A stretch of DNA of 64,000 bases from Thermomicrobium roseum DSM 5159 (GCF_000021685.1 NC_011959.1:620001-684000); one strand, 5' to 3'; numbered from the stretch's first letter, positions 41,242 through 50,688 are shown. Program-made: numbers and translations. The notes: a model not told the origin generated them from the letters alone.

Positions 41242-41886
41242 TCAGTCCAAGCGCCGGATGACCAAAAGCAACTTTCCCTGAATTTCGACGTTATCGATCG
41301 TCGTATAGATCGGTTGGAGGGTGGCGTTGGCTGGCTGCAACCGCACGAGATTTCCTTCGCGGTAGAAGCGCTTGAGCGTCGTCTCCTGCTCCCGTCGGAG
41401 CCACGCGGCGACGGTATCGCCGTTTTCGGCGGTGGCTTGCCGGCGCAAGACGACGATGTCTCCATCGTCGATCAGCGCGTCGATCATCGATTGCCCCTTG
41501 ACGCGCAGGGCAAACAGGTCACGCGCTGGATGCCCAACGAGTTGGCTACCGAGTTCAACGTATTCGGCAGCGCCATCGACTTCGATCGGCTCCAGTACAG
41601 GTAGCGGCTGACCCGCGGCGATCGTGCCGACGAGCGGGACACGAACGACTGCATCGTGGCGACCGAGCCGGCGATCGAGTAGCTCGATGCCGCGCGAAAT
41701 GTTTCGATTACGGCGAATGAGGCGGAGATACTCGAGGACATTCAGGTTATAATCGACAACACTGGTGGACGAGATACCGAGTCCCGCTTGGATCTCGCGC
41801 ACCGTTGGCGGATAGCCTCGCTCGTCCACGAAATGACGAATGAACTCGAGGATTTCCTGTTGCCGTTTGGTGAGTCGCTTGCCCAT
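41242..41886 (-). CDS. lexA: LexA repressor
   Basis: LexA represses DNA-damage genes until RecA filaments trigger its self-cleavage. The 214-residue protein has the N-terminal winged helix (LTKRQQEILEFIRHFVDERG, PPTVREIQAGLGISSTSVV) and the C-terminal peptidase fold. The cleavage bond is A91-G92 in VGTIAAGQP, the nucleophile is S133 in VKGQSMIDALIDDGD, and the general base is K172 in ETTLKRF. The ATG at 41886 matches the family start. It is divergent from the cvpA-mutS2 genes and carries its own operator in the promoter, so autoregulation is expected. Confidence 0.96.
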   Translation of the reverse strand: MGKRLTKRQQEILEFIRHFVDERGYPPTVREIQAGLGISSTSVVDYNLNVLEYLRLIRRNRNISRGIELLDRRLGRHDAVVRVPLVGTIAAGQPLPVLEPIEVDGAAEYVELGSQLVGHPARDLFALRVKGQSMIDALIDDGDIVVLRRQATAENGDTVAAWLRREQETTLKRFYREGNLVRLQPANATLQPIYTTIDNVEIQGKLLLVIRRLD

Positions 41887-41926
41887 TCGCCCCCGTCGCT
41901 CTCTGTCAGGCCCGACCATCGGTGCC

Positions 41927-41956
41927 AGTATAGGTGCGAACATCCGTTCGTGTCAA
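41927..41956 (-). promoter_or_regulatory. lexA promoter
   Basis: Minus strand: perfect -35 TTGACA (41951-41956), 18-base spacer and near-perfect -10 TATACT (41927-41932), about 40 bases upstream of the lexA ATG at 41886. The operator lies inside the spacer. Confidence 0.8.
41938..41949. promoter_or_regulatory. lexA: LexA operator (SOS box, GAAC-N4-GTTC)
   Basis: GAACATCCGTTC, flanked by C and G to give a 14-base near-palindrome, fits the Gram-positive type SOS box GAACnnnnGTTC. It sits between the -35 and -10 boxes of lexA, where bound LexA would block RNA polymerase. It is also about 40 bases upstream of the divergent gene at 41988, which might be partly controlled too. Confidence 0.8.
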
Positions 41957-41987
41957 GGGGAGGATCGTCTAGCGGTCGAGGGTCATC

Positions 41988-42563
41988 ATGGCGATCGCTG
42001 ATCTCCTGATCGTGCTCCTCTTCGTGGCTCTCTACACTGCGATCTTTCTGGCTGGTGTTGGTCGCGGCTTGCTCGTGCTGGTTGCGTCGTTCGTTGTCCT
42101 CGCTGCGGCGGCACTCTTCGTTGCACCGCTCGCGACGGTATTCCGGGGCATCGTCCCCGGGATGTCCCGCTGGACGAGCGAACTCGTCGCCCTGGTGCTG
42201 GTGGTCTCGGTGATCGTCGTGCTCGGGGTACTCGGCAACGTCTGGTCCTGGCGTCTCGCATCGGTGGCGACGCGCCGCTGGTTCGAGAGCGGTGGAGGAC
42301 CGGCGTCGCTCGTTCTTCGCTCGGTCGTCGCTTTGCTGGTGACCAGTGTGGTGCTCGCGACAGTCGTGAATATCATCTCGAACACGATCGATCAGCTACC
42401 CGCTGATCGTGTGGGAATTCGGTTGCGCCAGGAAGTGGTGCGCTCGCGGCTGATCCCGCTCGCACGCGACGCACAACCCTCGATCGAGTGGGTGGCGCTC
42501 GATTGGCTTCCCGGTGATCCACCGACCATCTTGAAAGGGTCCTGGGAACACGATGGCCAGTGA
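41988..42563 (+). CDS. CvpA-like membrane protein
   Basis: The 191-residue protein has four likely membrane helices: LLIVLLFVALYTAIFLAGVG, LLVLVASFVVLAAAALFVA, LVALVLVVSVIVVLGVLG and VVALLVTSVVLATVVNII. It ends in a soluble tail (about 140-191). Its size, topology and position directly before mutS2 fit the CvpA family, which precedes mutS2 in several Gram-positives, but the family match was made by eye. Its last 11 bases overlap the mutS2 start. The role of CvpA proteins is unsettled; links to envelope stress and colicin V export have been reported. Confidence 0.6.
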   Translation: MAIADLLIVLLFVALYTAIFLAGVGRGLLVLVASFVVLAAAALFVAPLATVFRGIVPGMSRWTSELVALVLVVSVIVVLGVLGNVWSWRLASVATRRWFESGGGPASLVLRSVVALLVTSVVLATVVNIISNTIDQLPADRVGIRLRQEVVRSRLIPLARDAQPSIEWVALDWLPGDPPTILKGSWEHDGQ

Positions 42564-44931
42564 ACTACTTCGTCTCCTGGAGTTCGACAAGATCCGTGAA
42601 CTCCTCGCTGCGCGCTGCCAATACTCGGTTGCGAGTGAGCGGGCCCGCGAAATCGCACCGACCGCCGACCGGGATCAAGTGGCCTATCTCCTCCGCGTAA
42701 CGCGAGAGGCAGCGCGTCTCTTGAACGAGCGACCGAGCTTCACCATCGGTGGATTCCGCGACATCCGGTCTGTCGTGCAGGCTGCGCAAAGGGGGAATAT
42801 CCTCGCACCCGCGGATGTGCGAACCGTTCTCGACACGCTCGAGGCCGCCGCCTCGTTGCGTCGCCAGTTCATGGCGGACGAACGATGGAGCGAACGCTAT
42901 CCCGCGTTGGCCGAGTTCGTGCTCGCGATGGTCGACCTTCCTGGATTGCGAGCTGACTTGGCGCGGAGCATCGGCCCGCGCGGTGAGGTGCTCGACACGG
43001 CTTCGCCGGAACTCGCGGCAATACGGCGTTCCCTCAAAGAGGCGCATGAGCGTCTCCTGGAACGATTGCGACGACTCCTCGCGGAGCGACAGGAAGCCAT
43101 CCAAGATGCTTATGTCACGATCCGCGATGGGCGGTATGTGATTCCAGTGAGGGCTGACCGGCGCCAGGCTGTTCCTGGTATCACCCACGATGTTTCGGGC
43201 AGCGGCCAGACGCTCTTCGTCGAACCGTTCGAGGTCCTGGAACTCAACAACCGGTGGCGGGAACTCCAGGCTGCAGAGACTCGTGAGATCGAGCGTATCC
43301 TGCGCGTCTTGACGCAACGGATTGCCGATGCAGCGGATGAGCTGCTGCAAATCGTGGAGGCGGGTGCGGCGCTCGATCTCGCTCTGGCCAAAGCGCGTCT
43401 GGCGTACGACCTCGATGCGGTGGAACCGGAGTTGCTCGAGCCGTCTGGACCGACCGTTCCTGAAGGACATCCGTTCCTGCGCGTTCGCTTGCGAGCGGCT
43501 CGTCATCCGCTCTTGGATCGTCGGACCGCCGTGCCGATCGATGTGGAACTGGGAGAGCGCTTCCGGATTCTGGTCATCACTGGGCCAAATACTGGTGGAA
43601 AGACAGTCGCCTTGAAGACGGTCGGGTTGCTGGCACTGATGGCCCAGGCGGGGCTCTTCATACCCGCCGCCCCCGGGAGTGGTCTGAGCGTCTTCCCGGC
43701 GATCTTCGTCGACATCGGTGATGAACAAAGTATCGAGCAGAATCTGTCCACCTTTTCGTCCCATATGCGCCGTATCGTCGCGACGCTCCAGCAGGCGGAT
43801 GCGTCCAGCCTCGTACTCCTCGACGAAATCGCAGCGGGTACCGATCCACAGGAGGGAGCAGCGCTCGCCCGGGCGATTCTGGAGCGTCTTCTGGAGATCG
43901 GTGCACTCGGTATCGTGACAACCCATTATCCGGAACTCAAGGTCTTCGCGACCGGGACACCAGGGCTCGAGAACGCGAGCGTCGAGTTCGATCCGGTCAC
44001 GCTCAGCCCGACGTACCGCTTGTTGGTCGGTCTCCCCGGCCGGTCGCATGCACTGGAAGTCGCTCGTCGCCTGGGATTGCCGGAGGACGTGATCGCACGG
44101 GCACGCGAACTCCTCGGCAGCGGTGCCCCTCAACTCGACCGCTTGATCGCGGAGATGCAACGTCGTCTGGAAGAAGCCGAGTCGCTGGCAGCGGCAGCGG
44201 AGCGTTCCCGGCGCGAGGCTGAGCAGTTGCGGGCGGCGGCCGAGCGCCTGCTCGCCGAGGCCGAGCGAGAACGCCGAGAGGCTCGCCAGGAGGTCCTGCG
44301 GGAGTTGGAGGCAGAACTCGCGCGGGCGCGTGAACTCGCTCGGAAGATCGAACGGGCGGCACGGTCGCCTGCTTATCCGCCGATCGAAGTCACCCAGGAC
44401 AGCCTGCGAGCCCTCGAGGAGGTCAAACGTCGGGTCCAGTCGAGCGGGCGACAGTCACGGCAAGAGAGGGTTCCGGAGATCGCGGTGGGTGATCGCGTGG
44501 AGTTGACGGCGCTCGGACTCGAGGGAGATGTCGTGGCGATCCATCCGGAGAGCGAGGAGGTCGAGGTACGTATCGGCCAGTTCCGCGTGCGTCAGCCTCA
44601 AGCGAGCGTGCGCCGCATCTGGCCTCGAAGGGAGGAGGTCAGTCAAACCTTTGCACCGCCGGTCTCCGTCACGACGATTCCTCGCGTGGAGCCGGAGATC
44701 CATCTCCGTGGCTTGCATGTGGAAGAAGCACTGGATCGACTCGACCGATACCTGGATCGAGCTGTGCGAGCTGGCCTGCCCTGGGTTCGAGTCGTCCATG
44801 GCAAGGGAACCGGGACCCTGCGACAGGCGATTCATGCCTTCCTCCGCGATCATCCGCTCGTGAAGAGCTGGGAACTGGCTGGGCCTCACGAGGGTGGTCT
44901 TGGGGTCACAGTGGTGTATCTCGAAGTGTAG
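42553..44931 (+). CDS. mutS2: Endonuclease MutS2
   Basis: MutS2 is a MutS-type ATPase with a nuclease domain. It suppresses homologous recombination and, in some bacteria, helps rescue collided ribosomes. The 792-residue protein lacks the mismatch-recognition domain of MutS. It has the clamp/core region, the Walker A loop TGPNTGGKTVALKT, Walker B LVLLDEIAAGTDPQEGAALA, and THYPELKVFA. A long coiled coil rich in Glu, Arg and Ala follows (about 520-620), then the C-terminal Smr nuclease domain with HLRGLHVEEALDRLD and HGKGTGTLR. The ATG lies inside the end of the cvpA-like gene. Confidence 0.96.
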   Translation: MASELLRLLEFDKIRELLAARCQYSVASERAREIAPTADRDQVAYLLRVTREAARLLNERPSFTIGGFRDIRSVVQAAQRGNILAPADVRTVLDTLEAAASLRRQFMADERWSERYPALAEFVLAMVDLPGLRADLARSIGPRGEVLDTASPELAAIRRSLKEAHERLLERLRRLLAERQEAIQDAYVTIRDGRYVIPVRADRRQAVPGITHDVSGSGQTLFVEPFEVLELNNRWRELQAAETREIERILRVLTQRIADAADELLQIVEAGAALDLALAKARLAYDLDAVEPELLEPSGPTVPEGHPFLRVRLRAARHPLLDRRTAVPIDVELGERFRILVITGPNTGGKTVALKTVGLLALMAQAGLFIPAAPGSGLSVFPAIFVDIGDEQSIEQNLSTFSSHMRRIVATLQQADASSLVLLDEIAAGTDPQEGAALARAILERLLEIGALGIVTTHYPELKVFATGTPGLENASVEFDPVTLSPTYRLLVGLPGRSHALEVARRLGLPEDVIARARELLGSGAPQLDRLIAEMQRRLEEAESLAAAAERSRREAEQLRAAAERLLAEAERERREARQEVLRELEAELARARELARKIERAARSPAYPPIEVTQDSLRALEEVKRRVQSSGRQSRQERVPEIAVGDRVELTALGLEGDVVAIHPESEEVEVRIGQFRVRQPQASVRRIWPRREEVSQTFAPPVSVTTIPRVEPEIHLRGLHVEEALDRLDRYLDRAVRAGLPWVRVVHGKGTGTLRQAIHAFLRDHPLVKSWELAGPHEGGLGVTVVYLEV

Positions 44932-44940
44932 GAGCGTCGC

Positions 44941-45165
44941 ATGACAGCGGACGATGAACTCGTGCAAGTGGCAGTGGCTCCGAACGAAATCGTTGCGGCC
45001 CTGTGGCAAGGTGCTCTGGAGGAAGAAGGGATACCGGTACTCGTCAAGGTATTAGGTTTGGGTTACGCATATTGGTCGCCTTTCGTCGCCGATCGCGCAC
45101 TGTTCGTGCGTCGGCAGGATGCCGAGCGCGCCAAGGAAATCCTCGCGTCGCTGTCCGAGGAATGA
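44941..45165 (+). CDS. DUF2007-like small protein
   Basis: The 74-residue protein reads VQVAVAPNEIVAALWQGALE, then EEGIPVLVKVLGLGYAYW, then LFVRRQDAERAKEILASL. This alternating pattern, in which a short alpha/beta unit ends with a helix of the AxxIL type, fits the DUF2007 family of putative signal-transducing proteins; the fit was judged by eye. GGAG lies 6 bases upstream of the ATG, and the gene begins 10 bases after mutS2, so it belongs to that operon. It ends a few bases before the convergent mfd stop. Confidence 0.7.
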   Translation: MTADDELVQVAVAPNEIVAALWQGALEEEGIPVLVKVLGLGYAYWSPFVADRALFVRRQDAERAKEILASLSEE

Positions 45166-45170
45166 ACGCT

Positions 45171-48100
45171 TCACGTCGTGGTCAGGGCCGCATGTGGGGA
45201 TATCAGGAGAACCGTCGCTCGCCGATGCTCGATCGCTCGAAGTACAGTGGTGACGGCCTCCCAGAGCGGCACCTCGAGGCGTGCGATGACGAGCCTGATC
45301 TGATGCGGGGTCACATAGACGCCGGAGCCGACTTGCCGACGAAGTTCCTCTTGATCGAGGCGAGTGCCCACGACTGGTCGAATGAAGAGTTCGCCATCAC
45401 GCTCGATAAGCGAGGCGAGGCCGAGTCGATTTGCCCACAGCCGGAGCTGAGCGAGATCGACCAGCCGCTGGACGGGGTCCGGGAGCGGCCCGAAGCGATC
45501 GCGAATTTCCGACACGAGATCCTCGAGCTGTTCATCAGTCCGGATCTCAGCGAAGCGCTGGTACAAGCGCATGCGGATCGCTTCGTCCCCGCAATACTCG
45601 CTGGGGATGGTCGCCTCGATCGGCAAGTCGATGGTCACACTCGGCGCCTCATCGATCGGCCGTCCTTCGCGCAGTTCTTGGACCGCGCGCGCAAGGAGTT
45701 GGGTATAGAGCTCGAGGCCCACTGCCGCGATATGACCGCTCTGCTCTGGACCCAAAATATTGCCCGCGCCGCGGATCTCGAGATCGCGGAGCGCGATCTG
45801 GAGTCCGGCACCGAGTTCCGTCGCTTCTTGTATTGCCTCCAGGCGTGCCCGTGCTTCGGCTGAGAGTGGGCGCCGGTCGTCGTACAAGAGATAGGCATAC
45901 GCGCGCTGATGGCTTCGCCCCACGCGCCCGCGCAGTTGGTAGAGTTGGGTGAGACCGAGCTGCTGTGCCTGGTCGATGATGATCGTGTTGACCGAGGGAA
46001 TGTCGACGCCCGATTCGATGATGGCGGTACAGATGAGCACGTCGTATTTCCGCTCGATGAAGTCGACGATGATGCGCTCCAGTTCCTGTTCTGGCATTTG
46101 TCCGTGCGCGACCGCGAAACGGGCTTCGGGAACCAAGCCTCTCAAACGCTGAGCGAAATCCAGAATCGAGTGAACGCGGTTGTGAACGACGTAGACCTGT
46201 CCGCCGCGTGCGATTTCACGGAGAATCGCTTCACGGATGACGGAATCACGTGCTGGCGTCACGAAGGTGCGCACCGGCGTGCGGTCGACGGGTGGAGTGG
46301 CGATGACAGAAAGATCACGCACCCCGGACAGTGCCAAATAGAGCGTGCGGGGGATCGGCGTGGCGGTCATGGTCAAGACATCGACGTTGGTGCGGAGTCG
46401 CTTGAAGTGCTCCTTGTGGGCGACCCCGAAGCGATGCTCCTCGTCGATGATGACGAGGCCGAGGCGCTTGAAGGCGACGTCACGCTGCAGCAATCGGTGG
46501 GTACCGATCACGATGTCGACGGTACCAGCGCGAAGTCCCTCGATGATCGCTCGTTGTTCGCGCTTGCTGCGCAGACGCGAGAGCATCTCGATGCGCACGG
46601 GATAGGAAGCGAGCCGCTCGCGGAACGTGTTGTAGTGCTGAAGCGCGAGAACAGTCGTCGGGACAAGAATGGCGACTTGATACCCGTTATTGACCGCCTT
46701 GAAGGCGGCGCGCAGCGCGACTTCAGTTTTGCCGAAACCGACGTCTCCGCACAAGAGGCGATCCATCGGCCGAGGCCGCTCCATGTCGGCCTTTACCTCC
46801 TGGATGGCGCGCCATTGATCAGGGGTTTCCTCGTAGGGGAAACTCTCCTCGAGTTCGCGATCCCATTGGGTGTCGGGGCCGAAGGCAATACCGGGAGCGG
46901 CTTCGCGCGCAGCATAGAGTTGCAGCAGTTCGAAGGCGAGTTCGCGGACTGCCTCGCGGACACGTCGCTTGACGCGTGACCACTCCGGCGAGCCGAGGCG
47001 CGTCAGCTTTGGTTCGCCGTCGAGACTCTCGTAGAGCGTGATGCGATCGAGTTGGTCAACGGGGAGATAGAGTCGATCGTTTTCGGCGTATTCGAGCAAG
47101 AGGTACTCGCGGTGCACCCCGTTGATCGTGAGATGGACGAGTCCCCCATAGCGTGCGATTCCGTGATCGACGTGAACGACGTATGCTCCAGGGACAAGCC
47201 GGCTGAGAAGATCGCTCGTCACCTCGAAGCGACGGCGACCGCGCGGGCGAGGCAACCGACGCAAACCGAACAGCTCGCGATCGGTTAAGAGGAGCAGGCG
47301 TGCTTCGCGATGTTTCCACCCGCCTGGAAGACGCCCCCGCGCGATAGTCGATGCTGCGATGCTCGCTGCCTCCGCGTACTGGGAACTCTCGCTCAGAAGG
47401 TGTGCCAAGCGGTCGGCTTGCTCGGTCACCAGTGTGACGGCGTAGTCCTCAGCGAGGAAGGGAGCGAGCACTGCGGGCAGTGTATCGAGCCGTCCAGCGA
47501 TAGCGGGAATGTCCGTTGTAAAACCGAGATCGGATGGTATGTCGCCGTTCGCGGAGTCTCCCTGCTCTACCGTACCCAGCCAAAGAATCGGGTGAACTCG
47601 CAGTGAAGTCCAGATGCGATCGTCAGGATGATAGGGACGAGGTAGTCCTCGGGGAAGTTCACCGCTCAGCTCGCTGGTTTCACGGAGTTCTTCCGCTTGC
47701 TGCGTCAGTTGATCGATAGTCAGACGAACCGCTCCCGGGTCGACGACGACCACCGGGAACGATCGAGGAAAGCGATCGAGGAGAGAGGATGCTTCCGGGA
47801 AGACGAAGGGAAGGGCAAGTTCCGGTAGCGGTACGAGTTCCCCGCGTTCGATCTGCTGGCAGAGTCGTTCCCATTCTTCTCGTACTTCGGGACGGAGTGA
47901 CGAGGTATCGAGTCGCCGCAGTTTTGTCGCGGCTGCCTGCAGCTGAGGGAGAGGTGCTTCACTGAGCGGCAAGAGCATGATGGAGTGGAGGCGATCGACC
48001 GAACGCTGAGTAGTCGGCTCGAAGCGCCGGATCGAATCGATCTCATCGCCGAAAAACTCGATCCGTACAGCGAGGTCGTTGCCGGGCGGCCACACATCGA

Positions 48101-48644
48101 CGATGCCGCCCCGGCGACTGAAGGATCCAGGCTGTTGGACGAGCGGTACTGGTGCATACCCGGAATCGACCAGATAGTCGAGTACAGTTTGCAGTGCCAT
48201 CTTCTGGCCGACCCGCAGCGTGAGCGGGCATCCCCGGAGAGATTCGTTCGGCGGGAGCAACTGCAGCAGTCCGCGGGCCGGTGCGATGAAGAGACCTGGG
48301 GACGGCTCAGTCATCCGCTGAAGAAACCAGCTTCGCTCAACGGCACTCGCTCGATCCTGTGCGAAGACGTCGTACGGGAGCGTTTCTGGGGCTTGCCAAA
48401 CCTCGACGGGGATCTCGCCGAGAAGCTGGCCGACGGCATCAGCGAGCTCGTCGGCGTGGGCTTGACGCGGCACGATGACGAGGAGCGGTCTGTCCAAGAT
48501 GCGGGCGAGGGCCGCCAGGACTGCTGGGCGCGCGGCGACCGGGAGTTCCTCGGCCACGAGCGACTGCCCGCTCGCCAGCCGGCTGGCGACCGTGCGAATC
48601 GTTCGGGAACCGACGAGTGCGTTCGTGAGACGCTCGATGGTCAT
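45171..48644 (-). CDS. mfd: Transcription-repair coupling factor Mfd
   Basis: Mfd pushes RNA polymerase off damaged DNA and recruits the UvrA-UvrB repair machinery. The 1157-residue protein has the UvrB-like N-terminal domains (LVEELPV-type start, then LPYDVFAQDRASAVERSWFL and QPGSFSRRGGIVDVWPPGND), the RNA-polymerase-interacting domain around PGAYVVHVDHGIARYGGLVH, and the RecG-like motor with Walker A GDVGFGKTEVALRAAFKAV, IIDEEHRFGVAHKE, TATPIPRTL and QLRGRVGRSHQRAYAYLL. A TRCF C-terminal domain follows. The ATG at 48644 is chosen by family length; starts up to 48737 are open. It is divergent from comEA. Confidence 0.96.
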   Translation of the reverse strand: MTIERLTNALVGSRTIRTVASRLASGQSLVAEELPVAARPAVLAALARILDRPLLVIVPRQAHADELADAVGQLLGEIPVEVWQAPETLPYDVFAQDRASAVERSWFLQRMTEPSPGLFIAPARGLLQLLPPNESLRGCPLTLRVGQKMALQTVLDYLVDSGYAPVPLVQQPGSFSRRGGIVDVWPPGNDLAVRIEFFGDEIDSIRRFEPTTQRSVDRLHSIMLLPLSEAPLPQLQAAATKLRRLDTSSLRPEVREEWERLCQQIERGELVPLPELALPFVFPEASSLLDRFPRSFPVVVVDPGAVRLTIDQLTQQAEELRETSELSGELPRGLPRPYHPDDRIWTSLRVHPILWLGTVEQGDSANGDIPSDLGFTTDIPAIAGRLDTLPAVLAPFLAEDYAVTLVTEQADRLAHLLSESSQYAEAASIAASTIARGRLPGGWKHREARLLLLTDRELFGLRRLPRPRGRRRFEVTSDLLSRLVPGAYVVHVDHGIARYGGLVHLTINGVHREYLLLEYAENDRLYLPVDQLDRITLYESLDGEPKLTRLGSPEWSRVKRRVREAVRELAFELLQLYAAREAAPGIAFGPDTQWDRELEESFPYEETPDQWRAIQEVKADMERPRPMDRLLCGDVGFGKTEVALRAAFKAVNNGYQVAILVPTTVLALQHYNTFRERLASYPVRIEMLSRLRSKREQRAIIEGLRAGTVDIVIGTHRLLQRDVAFKRLGLVIIDEEHRFGVAHKEHFKRLRTNVDVLTMTATPIPRTLYLALSGVRDLSVIATPPVDRTPVRTFVTPARDSVIREAILREIARGGQVYVVHNRVHSILDFAQRLRGLVPEARFAVAHGQMPEQELERIIVDFIERKYDVLICTAIIESGVDIPSVNTIIIDQAQQLGLTQLYQLRGRVGRSHQRAYAYLLYDDRRPLSAEARARLEAIQEATELGAGLQIALRDLEIRGAGNILGPEQSGHIAAVGLELYTQLLARAVQELREGRPIDEAPSVTIDLPIEATIPSEYCGDEAIRMRLYQRFAEIRTDEQLEDLVSEIRDRFGPLPDPVQRLVDLAQLRLWANRLGLASLIERDGELFIRPVVGTRLDQEELRRQVGSGVYVTPHQIRLVIARLEVPLWEAVTTVLRAIEHRRATVLLISPHAALTTT

Positions 48645-48754
48645 CTCGCCAATGATCGTTGGATACACGACAATACCAAACGCCCCAATCCCGGCCACCG
48701 GGCGGGGTGTTCGAGGCATCTTGTGCAACCATACCATGCTGGAAGAGCGAGAAC

Positions 48755-49354
48755 ATGACGCAGTCGCGATGGATCACGAGCCGGCGCGCTTTTGGGTTGG
48801 GTCTCCTCGTGGGGATGATGGTCGGCCTCGGAGCGGCGCAGCTGATCATGCGGCGCGAACCGGATCTGGTGCTGCGCGTGGAGCCGCTGGCGAGTCCGAC
48901 GGCGGTGGTCGTTTACGTCACCGGCGCGGTTGCCCGACCTGGGCTGTACACGGTGGGAAGCGAGGCTCGGGTGGCGGAGGTCGTGGAGCAGGCCGGGCCG
49001 CTTCCCGAAGCGGACCTGTCGCGCGTCCAGATGGCAGCGCGCCTTCAAGATGGGCAGATGGTGGTCGTGCCGGTTCGGGCGAGCCCGGATCTCGGTCACG
49101 CTCGAGGTGATGCAGCTGGCTCGTCGACGGAGCCGACTGTTTCAGCCGAACAACTGATCGATATCAATCGAGCTACAGTGGAAGACCTGCAACGGCTGCC
49201 AGGGGTCGGACCGATCCTGGCCCAGCGCATCGTCAGTTACCGTGAAACGCACGGACCCTTCCAGAGTCCCGAGCAACTGGCTGAGGTTCCTGGTATCTCG
49301 CCTCGTATGGTCGACGAGTGGGCTGGGCTGATCACGGTGGGAACGACCGAGTGA
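48755..49354 (+). CDS. comEA: ComEA-type DNA-binding competence protein
   Basis: ComEA binds incoming double-stranded DNA outside the cytoplasmic membrane during natural transformation. The 199-residue protein has an N-terminal membrane anchor (AFGLGLLVGMMVGLGAAQLI), an SLBB domain (VVVYVTGAVARPGLYTV, LQDGQMVVVPV), an Ala/Ser linker and a helix-hairpin-helix pair: INRATVEDLQRLPGVGPILA and LAEVPGISPRMVDEW. The ATG at 48755 has GAGCGAG just upstream; longer in-frame starts overlap mfd. Its stop overlaps the comEC GTG (GTGA), so the pair should be translated together. Confidence 0.93.
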   Translation: MTQSRWITSRRAFGLGLLVGMMVGLGAAQLIMRREPDLVLRVEPLASPTAVVVYVTGAVARPGLYTVGSEARVAEVVEQAGPLPEADLSRVQMAARLQDGQMVVVPVRASPDLGHARGDAAGSSTEPTVSAEQLIDINRATVEDLQRLPGVGPILAQRIVSYRETHGPFQSPEQLAEVPGISPRMVDEWAGLITVGTTE

Positions 49355-50688
49355 CCGGCGCGTGGGTCGCCTTCGGTTTCGTGATCGGGGCGGCGGGAGC
49401 AACCGTCGGTATGCTCCCTGCCCTGGGTATCGTTGCCGCGAGCGTGGCTATCGCCTGGGTCTTCGCCCGCGATGAGCGTCGGGTCCTGGTGACCAGTTTC
49501 CTGGTCGTGTCGGGATTCACTCTCGGGCTGGCGCGGTACGCTATGTGGGAGCCGGCGAGCGATCGGCTAGCGGAAGGAAGAGGGAAGGTACTCTGGATCG
49601 ACGACACTTCCTCTCTTCAGCGACTGGTCGCGTTGCGCGATGACGGCCGACTGGTCGGACTCCAGGTCGACGGTCGGTTGGAACTCCTGCCAGGTGAGCC
49701 AATCGCCTGGCGTGGCGAGTACCGAGTCGACCGGACGCGCCTGGACGGCGTTCCGGTCGCTGGGATGTACCACGTTTCGGCGGAGGATGTCCAGCGCGGT
49801 CAGCGCGAGGGCGTTCTGCAGTCGGTGCGGAACCGGGTGCGTTCGACAGTACTGCGCGGTGTTCCCGAGCCGAGCGGCTCGCTGGCACTCGGCATCCTGA
49901 CCGGGGATGACCGCGGTTTGTCGCGGTCAACGCGGCTGGTACTTCGCGAGGCGGGGCTTTCTCACCTGACAGCCGTGAGCGGCTGGAACGTTGCCGTCGT
50001 GACGGCTTTCGCTGACGGACTGTTATCGGTACTGCGTGCGAGACGATGGATCCGGCCGCTCGCGATTTTGGCTCTAGTCTGGGGGTACGCGACGCTGACC
50101 GGTCTCGAGCCACCCGTCATCCGGGCAGCAGCGATGGCAAGCTTGTACGTGCTCGCTCGCTGGCGTGGGTGGCCCCGCGAGCCGCTGAACGCGCTCGGTT
50201 GGGCAGTCGTCCTCGTTCTCATTCTTCGACCGGAGCTGCTCGCTTCGCTGGCATTTCAACTTTCGGCGCTGGCAACGGCTGCACTGAGCGTCGGGCGCTT
50301 GCTCGTCGCTGGACGGCGCTGGGGGGAATTCATCCTGCTGCCGGTGGTCGTCCACGCTGTGGTGACCCCGTTGCTCCTGGCTCGCTTCGGAACCTATTCG
50401 CTCGTGGCACCGCTCGCCAACGTGCTGGTCGAACCGGTGGTTCCCTGGCTCTTGGCCGCGGGATTGATCGCCCTCATCGGTGGCGTGATGCCCTGGCTGG
50501 CCAGTGTGTTCGGGGTGCCGGCATGGATCCTGGGGCACTGGATCGTCCTGGTCGGCGACATGGCCGGGCGGTTGCCCGGTGGAACGGGAACGAGCATGGC
50601 GCCACCGATCGAGTGGATCGAGTGGGTCTACGCGTTGGCGGGAGCGGGCATGCTGGCTTGGATTGACAGGCGAGCGACGGCACCGTAG
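49351..50688 (+). CDS. comEC: ComEC/Rec2-family DNA uptake channel, short form
   Basis: ComEC forms the channel that passes single-stranded DNA into the cytoplasm. The 445-residue protein has two N-terminal hydrophobic segments, a DUF4131-like outer domain (LVGLQVDGRLELLPGEPIAW), and the Competence domain with about eight further helices. The signature ALGILTGDDRGLSRSTRLVL, LREAGLSHLTAVSGWNVAVV is clear, as is GLEPPVIRAAAMASLYVLAR. It ends right after the membrane core and so lacks the C-terminal metallo-beta-lactamase-like domain found in about 750-residue ComEC proteins. The GTG start overlaps the comEA stop. Confidence 0.92.
   Translation: MTGAWVAFGFVIGAAGATVGMLPALGIVAASVAIAWVFARDERRVLVTSFLVVSGFTLGLARYAMWEPASDRLAEGRGKVLWIDDTSSLQRLVALRDDGRLVGLQVDGRLELLPGEPIAWRGEYRVDRTRLDGVPVAGMYHVSAEDVQRGQREGVLQSVRNRVRSTVLRGVPEPSGSLALGILTGDDRGLSRSTRLVLREAGLSHLTAVSGWNVAVVTAFADGLLSVLRARRWIRPLAILALVWGYATLTGLEPPVIRAAAMASLYVLARWRGWPREPLNALGWAVVLVLILRPELLASLAFQLSALATAALSVGRLLVAGRRWGEFILLPVVVHAVVTPLLLARFGTYSLVAPLANVLVEPVVPWLLAAGLIALIGGVMPWLASVFGVPAWILGHWIVLVGDMAGRLPGGTGTSMAPPIEWIEWVYALAGAGMLAWIDRRATAP

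Noticed and set aside
42565..44160. A 531-codon open frame antisense to mutS2
   Set aside because: The mutS2 frame contains all family motifs, and the antisense product has no recognisable domain or ribosome binding site.
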